Assembly: GCA_920105625.2 (NCBI GenBank)
Contig: CAKKTE020000119.1
Location: 248,001-312,000 of the forward strand
Direction: 5' to 3'
DNA from: Clusia tigrina
Lineage: Eukaryota > Arthropoda > Insecta > Diptera > Clusiidae
DNA: 64,000 nucleotides
The position numbers were made by a program, and so were the translations under genes. Shown piece after piece: positions 49,801 through 61,200 of the stretch. Under the pieces are notes generated by a model. That model was given only the letters and a program-made list of their open reading frames with translations. It did not search any database and was not told the DNA's origin. The number at the start of each line of letters is the position of its first letter. Positions within the stretch are counted from its first letter, which is position 1.

Positions 49801-52800
49801 ATTTTGTAACAATAAAGTACTCGAGCCTCTTGTCAATGTACGTTATCGCTAAAAGCTATGCTACCCTTGAGTCCCAAAACAAACACTGACAAAACTTCAA
49901 ATGGCCCGAACTTCTATACGGTACGTCCTACACCTATCAAAGTTTGCAACATACAAATGCTTGTAACTTTTTACTGGAACGTCATAAAACCTTGAAATTT
50001 TGTAACAATAAAGTATTCGAGCCTCTTGTCAATTTAAGCTATCGCTCAAGGCTATGATACCCTTGAGTCCCAAATCAAACACTGATAAAACTTCAAATGG
50101 CCCTAACTTCTATATGGTACATCCTACACCTATCAAAGTTTGCAACATACAAATGCTTGTGACTTTTTACTGGAGCGTCATAAAACTTTGAAATTTTGTA
50201 ACAATAAAGTACTCGAGCCTCTTGTCAATTAAAGCTATCGCTCAAAGCTCAAAGCAAAGCGGACTTTTTACTGGAGCGTCATAAAACCTTGAAATTTTGT
50301 AACAATAAAGTACTGGAGCCTCTTGTCAATGTACGTTATCGCTCAAAGCTATGCTACCCTTGAGTCCCAAATCAAACACTGATAAAGCTTCAAATGGCCC
50401 TAACTTCTATACGGTACGTCCTACACCGTAACAATAAAGTACTTGATCCTCTTGTCAATTTAAGCTATCGCTCAAAGCTATGCTACCCTTGAATCCCAAA
50501 TTAAACACTGATAAAACTTCAAATGGCCCTAACTTCTATACGGTACGTCCTACACCTCTCAAAGTTTGCAACATAGAAATGCTTGTAACTTTTTACTGGA
50601 GCGCCATAAAACCTTGCAGTTTTGTAACAATAAAGTACTCGAGCCTCTTGTCAATTAAAGCTATCGCTCAAAGCTCAAAGCAAAGCGGACTTTTTACTGG
50701 AGCGTCATAAAACCTTGAAATTTTGTAACAATAAAGTACTCGAGCCTCTTGTCAATGTACGTTATCGCTAAAAGCTATGCTACCCTTGAGTCCCAAAACA
50801 AACACTGACAAAACTTCAAATGGCCCGAACTTCTATACGGTACGTCCTACACCTATCAAAGTTTGCAACATACAAATGCTTGTAACTTTTTACTGGAACG
50901 TCATAAAACCTTGAAACTTTGTAACAATAAAGTATTCGAGCCTCTTGTCAATTTAAGCTATCGCTCAAGGCTATGATACCCTTGAGTCCCAAATCAAACA
51001 CTGATAAAACTTCAAATGGCCCTAACTTCTATATGGTACATCCTACACCTATCAAAGTTTGCAACATACAAATGCTTGTAACTTTTTACTGGAGCGTCAT
51101 AAAACTTTGAAATTTTGTAACAATAAAGTACTCGAGCCTCTTGTCAATTAAAGCTATCGCTCAAAGCTCAAAGCAAAGCGGACTTTTTACTGGAGCGTCA
51201 TAAAACCTTGAAATTTTGTAACAATAAAGTACTCGAGCCTCTTGTCAATGTACGTTATCGCTCAAAGCTATGCTACCCTTGAGTCCCAAAACAAACACTG
51301 ACAAAACTTCAAATGGCCCTAACTTCTATACGGTACGTCCTACACCTATCAAAGTTTGCAACATACAAATGCTTGTAACTTTTTACTGGAGCGTCATAAA
51401 ACCTTGAAATTTTGTAACAATAAAGTACTCGAGCCTCTTGTCAATTTAAGCTATCGCTCAAGGCTATGATACCCTTGAGTCCCAAATCAAACACTGATAA
51501 AACTTCAAATGGCCCTAACTTCTATATGGTACATCCTACACCTATCAAAGTTTGCAACATACAAATGCTTGTAACTTTTTACTGGAGCGTCATAAAACTT
51601 TGAAATTTTGTAACAATAAAGTACTCGAGCCTCTTGTCAATTAAAGCTATCGCTCAAAGCTCAAAGCAAAGCGGACTTTTTACTGGAGCGTCATAAAACC
51701 TTGAAATTTTGTAACAATAAAGTACTCGAGCCTCTTGTCAATGTAAGTTATCGCTCAAAGCTATGCTACCCTTGAGTCCAAAAACAAACACTGAAAAAAC
51801 TTCAAATGGCCCTAACTTCTATACCGTACGTCCTACACCTATCAAAGTTTGCAACATACAAATGCTTGTAACTTTTTACTGGAGCGTCATAAAACCTTAA
51901 AATTTTGTAACAATAAAGTACTGGAGCCTCTTGTTAATTTGAGCTATCGCTCAAGGCTATGATACCCTTGAGTCCCAAATCAAACACTGATAAAACTTCA
52001 AATGGCCCTAACTTCTATATGGTACATCCTACAGCTATCAAAGTTTGCAACATACAAATGCTTGTAACTTTTTACTGGAGCGTCATAAAACCTTGAAATT
52101 TTGTAACAATAAAGTACTCGAGCCTCTTGTCAATGTAAGTTATCGCTCAAAGCTATGCTACCCTTGAGTCCCAAAACAAACACTGACAAAACTTCAAATG
52201 GCCCTAACTTCTATACGGTACGCTTTACACCTATCAAAGTTTGCAACATACAAATGCTTGTAACTTTTTAATGGAGCGTCATAAAGCCTTGAAATTTTGT
52301 AACAATACAGTACTCGAGCCTCTTGTCAATTTAAGCTATCGCTCAAAGCTATGCTACCGTTGAGTCCCAAATCAAACACTGATAAAGCTTCAAATGGCCC
52401 TAACTTCCATAAGCTACGTCCTACACCTATCAAATTTTGCAACATACAAATGATTGTAGCTTTTTACTGGAGCGTCATAAAACGTTGAAATTTTGTAACA
52501 ATAAAGTACTCGAGCCTCTTGTGAATTTAAGCTATCGCTCAAAGCTATGCTACCCTTGAGTCCCAAATCAAACATTGATAAAGCTTCAAATGGCCCTAAC
52601 TTCTATACGGTACGTCCTACACCTATCAAAGTTTGCAACATACAAATTCTTGTAACTTTTTACTGGAGCGTCATAAAACCTTGAAATTTTGTAACAATAA
52701 AGTACTCGAGCCTCTTATCAATTTAAGCTATCGCTCAAAGCTATGCTACCCTTGAGTCCCAAATCAAACACTGATAAAACTTCAAATGGCCCTAACTTCT

Positions 52801-55800
52801 ATACGGTACGTCCTACACCGTAACAATAAAGTACTTGATCCTCTTGTCAATTTAAGCTATCGCTCAAAGCTATGCTACCCTTGAATCCCAAATTAAACAC
52901 TGATAAAACTTCAAATGGCCCTAACTTCTATACGGTACGTCCTACACCTCTCAAAGTTTGCAACATAGAAATGCTTGTAACTTTTTACTGGAGCGTCATA
53001 AAACCTTGCAGTTTTGTAACAATAAAGTACTCGAGCCTCTTGTCAATTAAAGCTATCGCTCAAAGCTCAAAGCAAAGCGGACTTTTTACTGGAGCGTCAT
53101 AAAACCTTGAAATTTTGTAACAATAAAGTACTCGAGCCTCTAGTCAATGTACGTTATCGCTAAAAGCTATGCTACCCTTGAGTCCCAAAACAAACACTGA
53201 CAAAACTTCAAATGGCCCGAACTTCTATACGGTACGTCCTACACCTATCAAAGTTTGCAACATACAAATGCTTGTAACTTTTTACTGGAACGTCATAAAA
53301 CCTTGAAATTTTGTAACAATAAAGTATTCGAGCCTCTTGTCAATTTAAGCTATCGCTCAAGGCTATGATACCCTTGAGTCCCAAATCAAACACTGATAAA
53401 ACTTCAAATGGCCCTAACTTCTATATGGTACATCCTACACCTATCAAAGTTTGCAACATACAAATGCTTGTGACTTTTTACTGGAGCGTCATAAAACTTT
53501 GAAATTTTGTAACAATAAAGTACTCGAGCCTCTTGTCAATTAAAGCTATCGCTCAAAGCTCAAAGCAAAGCGAACTTTTTACTGGAGCGTCATAAAACCT
53601 TGAAATTTTGTAACAATAAAGTACTCGAGCCTCTTGTCAATGTACGTTATCGCTCAAAGCTATGCTACCCTTGAGTCCCAAAACAAACACTGACAAAACT
53701 TCAAATGGCCCTAACTTCTATACGGTACGTCCTACACCTATCAAAGTTTGCAACATACAAATGCTTGTAACTTTTTACTGGAGCGTCATAAAACCTTGAA
53801 ATTTTGTAACAATAAAGTATTCGAGCCTCTTGTCAATTTAAGCTATCGCTCAAGGCTATGATACCCTTGAGTCCCAAATCAAACACTGATAAAACTTCAA
53901 ATGGCCCTAACTTCTATATGGTACATCCTACACCTATCAAAGTTTGCAACATACAAATGCTTGTAACTTTTTACTGGAGCGTCATAAAACTTTGAAATTT
54001 TGTAACAATAAAGTACTCGAGCCTCTTGTCAATGTAAGTTATCGCTCAAGGCTATGCTACCCTTGAGTCCCAAAACAAACACTGACAAAACTTCAAATGG
54101 CCCTAACTTCTATACGGTACGTCCTACACCTATCAAAGTTTGCGACATACAAATGCTTGTAACTTTTTACTGGAGCGTCATAAAGCCTTGAAATTTTGTA
54201 ACAATAAAGTACTAGAGCCTCTTGTCAATTTAAGCTATCGCTCAAAGCTATGCTACCGTTGAGTCCCAAATCAAACACTGATAAAGCTTCAAATGGCCCT
54301 AACTTCCATAAGCTACGTCCTACACCTATCAAATTTTGCAACATACAAATGATTGTAGCTTTTTACTGGAGCGTCATAAAACGTTGAAATTTTGTAACAA
54401 TAAAGTACTCGAGCCTCTTGTCAATTTAAGCTATCGCTCAAAGCTATGCTACCCTTGAGTCCCAAATCAAACATTGATAAAGCTTCAAATGGCCCTAACT
54501 TCTATACGGTACGTCCTACACCTATCAAAGTTTGCAACATACAAATTCTTGTAACTTTTTACTGGAGCGTCATAAAACCTTGAAATTTTGTAACAATAAA
54601 GTACTCGAGCCTCTTATCAATTTAAGCTATCGCTCAAAGCTATGCTACCCTTGAGTCCCAAATCAAACACTGATAAAATTCAAATGGCCCTAACTTCCAT
54701 ACGGTACGTCCTACACCGTAACAATAAAGTACTTGATCCTCTTGTCAATTTAAGCTATCGCTCAAAGCTATGCTACCATTGAATCCCAAATTAATCACTG
54801 ATAAAACTTCAAATGGCCCTAACTTCTATACGGTACGTCCTACACCTCTCAAAGTTTGCAACATAGAAATGCTTGTAACTTTTTACTGGAGCGTCATAAA
54901 ACCTTGCAGTTTTGTAACAATAAAGTACTCGAGCCTCTTGTCAATGTACTTTATCGCTAAAAGCTATGCTACCCTTGAGTCCCAAAACAAACACTGACAA
55001 AACTTCAAATGGCCCGAACTTCTATACGGTACGTCCTACACCTATCAAAGTTTGCAACATACAAATGCTTGTAACTTTTTACTGGAACGTCATAAAACCT
55101 TGAAATTTTGTAACAATAAAGTATTCGAGCCTCTTGTCAATTTAAGCTATCGCTCAAGGCTATGATACCCTTGAGTCCCAAATCAAACACTGATAAAACT
55201 TCAAATGGCCCTAACTTCTATATGGTACATCCTACACCTATCAAAGTTTGCAACATACAAATGCTTGTGACTTTTTACTGGAGCGTCATAAAACTTTGAA
55301 ATTTTGTAACAATAAAGTACTCGAGCCTCTTGTCAATTAAAGCTATCGCTCAAAGCTCAAAGCAAAGCGAACTTTTTACTGGAGCGTCATAAAACCTTGA
55401 AATTTTGTAACAATAAAGTACTCGAGCCTCTTGTCAATGTACGTTATCGCTCAAAGCTATGCTACCCTTGAGTCCCAAAACAAACACTGACAAAACTTCA
55501 AATGGCCCTAACTTCTATACGGTACGTCCTACACCTATCAAAGTTTGCAACATACAAATGCTTGTAACTTTTTACTGGAGCGTCATAAAACCTTGAAATT
55601 TTGTAACAATAAAGTATTCGAGCCTCTTGTCAATTTAAGCTATCGCTCAAGGCTATGATACCCTTGAGTCCCAAATCAAACACTGATAAAACTTCAAATG
55701 GCGCTAACTTCTATACCGTACGTCCTACACCTATCACAGTTTGCAACATACAAATGCTTGTAACTTTTTACTGGAGCGTCATAAAACCTTGAAGTTTTGT

Positions 55801-58218
55801 AACAATAAAGTACTGGAGCCTCTTGTCAATTTGAGCTATCGCTCAAGGCTATGATACCCTTGAGTCCCAAATCAAACACTGATAAAACTTCAAATGGCCC
55901 TAACTTCTATATGGTACATCCTACAGCTATCAAAGTTTGCAACATACAAATGCTTGTAACTTTTTACTGGAGCGTCATAAAACCTTGAAATTTTGTAACA
56001 ATAAAGTACTCGAGCCTCTTGTCAATGTAAGTTATCGCTCAAAGCTATGCTACCCTTGAGTCCCAAAACAAACACTGACAAAACTTCAAATGGCCCTAAC
56101 TTCTATACGGTACGTCCTACACCTATCAAAGTTTGCAACATACAAATGCTTGTAACTTTTTACTGGAGCGTCATAAAGCCTTGAAATTTTGTAACAATAA
56201 AGTACTCGAGCCTCTTGTCAATTTAAGCTATCGCTCAAAGCTATGCTACCCTTGAGTCCCAAATCAAACACTGAAAAACTTCAAATGGCCCTAACTTCTA
56301 TACGGTACGTCCTACACCGTAACAATAAAGTACTTGATCCTCTTGTCAATTTAAGCTATCGCTCAAAGCTATGCTACCCTTGAATCCCAAATTAAACACT
56401 GATAAAACTTCAAATGGCCCTAACTTCTATACGGTACGTCCTACACCTCTCAAAGTTTGCAACATAGAAATGCTTGTAACTTTTTACTGGAGCGTCATAA
56501 AACCTTGCAGTTTTGTAACAATAAAGTACTCGAGCCTCTTGTCAATTAAAGCTATCGCTCAAAGCTCAAAGCAAAGCGGACTTTTTACTGCAGCGTCATA
56601 AAACCTTGAAATTTTGTAACAATAAAGTACTCGAGCCTCTTGTCAATGTACGTTATCGCTAAAAGCTATGCTACCCTTGAGTCCCAAAACAAACACTGAC
56701 AAAACTTCAAATGGCCCGAACTTCTATACGGTACGTCCTACACCTATCAAAGTTTGCAACATACAAATGCTTGTAACTTTTTACTGGAACGTCATAAAAC
56801 CTTGAAATTTTGTAACAATAAAGTATTCGAGCCTCTTGTCAATTTAAGCTATCGCTCAAGGCTATGATACCCTTGAGTCCCAAATTAAACACTGATAAAA
56901 CTTCAAATGGCCCTAACTTCTATATGGTACATCCTACACCTATCAAAGTTTGCAACATACAAATGCTTGTGACTTTTTACTGGAGCGTCATAAAACTTTG
57001 AAATTTTGTAACAATAAAGTACTCGAGCCTCTTGCCAATTAAAGCTATCGCTCAAAGCTCAAAGCAAAGCGAACTTTTTACTGGAGCGTCATAAAACCTT
57101 GAAATTTTGTAACAATAAAGTACTCGAGCCTCTTGTCAATGTACGTTATCGCTCAAAGCTATGCTACCCTTGAGTCCCAAAACAAACACTGACAAAACTT
57201 CAAATGGCCCTAACTTCTATACGGTACGTCCTACACCTATCAAAGTTTGCAACATACAAATGCTTGTAACTTTTTACTGGAGCGTCATAAAACCTTGAAA
57301 TTTTGTAACAATAAAGTATTCGAGCCTCTTGTCAATTTAAGCTATCGCTCAAGGCTATGATACCCTTGAGTCCCAAATCAAACACTGATAAAACTTCAAA
57401 TGGCCCTAACTTCTATATGGTACATCCTACACCTATCAAAGTTTGCAACATACAAATGCTTGTAACTTTTTACTGGAGCGTCATAAAACTTTGAAATTTT
57501 GTAACAATAAAGTACTCGAGCCTCTTGTCAATGTAAGTTATCGCTCAAAGCTATGCTACCCTTGAGTCCCAAAACAAACACTGACAAAACTTCAAATGGC
57601 CCTAACTTCTATACGGTACGTCCTACACCTATCAAAGTTTGCAACATACAAATGCTTGTAACTTTTTACTGGAGAGTCATAAAGCCTTGAAATTTTGTAA
57701 CAATAAAGTACTCGAGCCTCTTGTCAATTTAAGCTATCGCTCAAAGCTATGCTACCGTTGAGTCCCAAATCAAACACTGATAAAGCTTCAAATGGCCCTA
57801 ACTTCCATAAGCTACGTCCTACACCTATCAAATTTTGCAACATACAAATGATTGTAGCTTTTTACTGGAGCGTCATAAAACGTTGAAATTTTGTAACAAT
57901 AAAGTACTCGAGCCTCTTGTCAATTTAAGCTATCGCTCAAAGCTATGCTACCCTTGAGTCCCAAATCAAACATTGATAAAGCTTCAAATGGCCCTAACTT
58001 CTATACGGTACGTCCTACACCTATCAAAGTTTGCAACATACAAATTCTTGTAACTTTTTACTGGAGCGTCATAAAACCTTGAAATTTTGTAACAATAAAG
58101 TACTCGAGACTCTTATCAATTTAAGCTATCGCTCAAAGCTATGCTACCCTTGAGTCCCAAATCAAACACTGATAAAACTTCAAATGGCCCTAACTTCCAT
58201 ACGGTACGTCCTACACCG
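46865..58218 (+). repeat. Variable-length higher-order cycles of the right domain
   Basis: Eight cycles between 129-bp junctions run 1804 (two of them, one starting slightly before this segment), 919, 2392, 1898, 1601 and 1899 bp and so on. They differ mainly in how many K-G-101 trimers and K/G or S-type monomers they include. The GCGAAC variant of the 101-bp filler is shared at 53570, 55367 and 57069, identifying three sibling cycles. The cycle starting at 54718 has lost its first 101-bp unit and reads CAATGTACTTTATCGC there instead. Confidence 0.85.
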
Positions 58219-61200
58219 TAACAATAAAGTACTTGATCCTCTTGTCAATTTAAGCTATCGCTCAAAGCTATGCTACCATTGAATCCCAAATTAAACACTG
58301 ATAAAACTTCAAATGGCCCTAACTTCTATACGGTACGTCCTACACCTCTCAAAGTTTGCAACATAGAAATGCTTGTAACTTTTTACTGGTGCGTCATAAA
58401 ACCTTGCAGTTTTGTAACAATAAAGTACTCGAGCCTCTTGTCAATTAAAGCTATCGCTCAAAGCTCAAAGCAAAGCGGACTTTTTACTGGAGCGTCATAA
58501 AACCTTGAAATTTTGTAACAATAAAGTACTCGAGCCTCTTGTCAATGTACGTTATCGCTAAAAGCTATGCTACCCTTGAGTCCCAAAACAAACACTGACA
58601 AAACTTCAAATGGCCCGAACTTCTATACGGTACGTCCTACACCTATCAAAGTTTGCAACATACAAATGCTTGTAACTTTTTACTGGAGCGTCATAAAACC
58701 TTGAAATTTTGTAACAATAAAGTATTCGAGCCTCTTGTCAATTTAAGCTATCGCTCAAGGCTATGATACCCTTGAGTCCCAAATCAAACACTGATAAAAC
58801 TTCAAATGGCGCTAACTTCTATACCGTACGTCCTACACCTATCAAAGTTTGCAACATACAAATGCTTGTAACTTTTTACTGGAGCGTCATAAAACCTTGA
58901 AGTTTTGTAACAATAAAGTACTGGAGCCTCTTGTCAATTTAAGCTATCGCTCAAGGCTATGATACCCTTGAGTCCCAAATCAAACACTGATAAAACTTCA
59001 AATGGCCCTAACTTCTATATGGTACATCCTACACCTATCAAAGTTTGCAACATACAAATGCTTGTAACTTTTTACTGGAGCGTCATAAAACTTTGAAATT
59101 TTGTAACAATAAAGTACTCGAGCCTCTTGTCAATTAAAGCTATCGCTCAAAGCTCAAAGCAAAGCGGACTTTTTACTGGAGCGTCATAAAACCTTGAAAT
59201 TTTGTAACAATAAAGTACTCGAGCCTCTTGTCAATGTACGTTATCGCTCAAAGCTATGCTACCCTTGAGTCCCAAAACAAACACTGACAAAACTTCAAAT
59301 GGCCCTAACTTCTATACGGTACGTCCTCCACCTATCAAAGTTTGCAACATACAAATGCTTGTAACTTTTTACTGGAGCGTCATAAAACCTTGAAATTTTG
59401 TAACAATAAAGTATTCGAGCCTCTTGTCAATTTAAGCTATCGCTCAAGGCTATGATACCCTTGAGTCCCAAATCAAACACTGATAAAACTTCAAATGGCC
59501 CTAACTTCTATATGGTACATCCTACACCTATCAAAGTTTGCAACATACAAATGCTTGTAACTTTTTACTGGAGCGTCATAAAACTTTGAAATTTTGTAAC
59601 AATAAAGTACTCGAGCTTCTTGTCAATTAAACCTATCGCTCAAAGCTCAAAGCAAAGCGGACTTTTTAATGGAGCGTCATAAAACCTTGAAATTTTGTAA
59701 CAATAAAGTACTCGAGCCTCTTGTCAATGTAAGTTATCGCTCAAAGCTATGCTACCCTTGAGTCCCAAAACAAACACTGACAAAACTTCAAATGGCCCTA
59801 ACTTCTATACCGTACGTCCTACACCTATCAAAGTTTGCAACATACAAATGCTTTTAACTTTTTACTGGAGCGTCATAAAACTTTGAAATTTTGTAACAAT
59901 AAAGTACTGGAGCCTCTTGTCAATTTGCGCTATCGCTCAAGGCTATGATACCCTTGAGTCCCAAATCAAACACTGATAAAACTTCAAATGGCCCTAACTT
60001 CTATATGGTACATCCTACAGCTATCAAAGTTTGCAACATACAAATGCTTGTAACTTTTTACTGGAGCGTCATAAAACCTTGAAATTTTGTAACAATAAAG
60101 TACTCGAGCCTCTTGTCAATGTAAGTTATAGCTCAAAGCTATGCTACCCTTGAGTCCCAAAACAAACACTGAAAAAACTTCAAATGGCCCTAACTTCTAT
60201 ACGGTACGTCCTACAACTATCAAAGTTTGCAACATACAAATGCTTGTAACTTTTTACTGGAGCGTCATAAAGCCTTGAAATTTTGTAACAATAAAGTACT
60301 CGAGCCTCTTGTCAATTTAAGCTATCGCTCAAAGCTATGCTACCGTTGAGTCCCAAATCAAACACTGATAAAGCTTCAAATGGCCCTAACTTCCATAAGC
60401 TACGTCCTACACCTATCAAATTTTGCAACATACAAATGATTGTAACTTTTTACTGGAGCGTCATAAAACGTTGAAATTTTGTAACAATAAAGTACTCGAG
60501 CCTCTTGTCAATTTAAGCTATCGCTCAAAGCTATGCTACCCTTGAGTCCCAAATCAAACATTGATAAAGCTTCAAATGGCCCTAACTTCTATACGGTACG
60601 TCCTACACCTCTCAAAGTTTGCAACATAGAAATGCTTGTAACTTTTTACTGGAGCGTCATAAAACCTTGCAGTTTTGTAACAATAAAGTACTCGAGCCTC
60701 TTGTCAATTAAAGCTATCGCTCAAAGCTCAAAGCAAAGCGGACTTTTTACTGGAGCGAAATAAAACCTTGAAATTTTGTAACAATAAAGTACTCGAGCCT
60801 CTTGTCAATGTACGTTATCGCTAAAAGCTATGCTACCCTTGAGTTCCAAAACAAACACTGACAAAACTTCAAATGGCCCGAACTTCTATACGGTACGTCC
60901 TACAGCTATCAAAGTTTGCAACATACAAATGCTTGTAACTTTTTACTGGAACGTCATAAAACCTTGAAATTTTGTAACAATAAAGTATTCGAGCCTCTTG
61001 TCAATTTAAGCTATCGCTCAAGGCTATGATACCCTTGAGTCCCAAATCAAACACTGATAAAACTTCAAATGGCCCTAACTTCTATATGGTACATCATACA
61101 CCTATCAAAGTTTGCAACATACAAATGCTTGTAACTTTTTACTGGAGCGTCATAAAACTTTGAAATTTTGTAACAATAAAGTACTCGAGCCTCTTGTCAA

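Noticed and set aside
33216..60763. Family of 76-codon plus-strand frames
   Set aside because: Each starts in the monomer after a 129-bp junction and most end just past a 101-bp junction. Conservation is at the DNA level across the whole unit and not limited to the frame.
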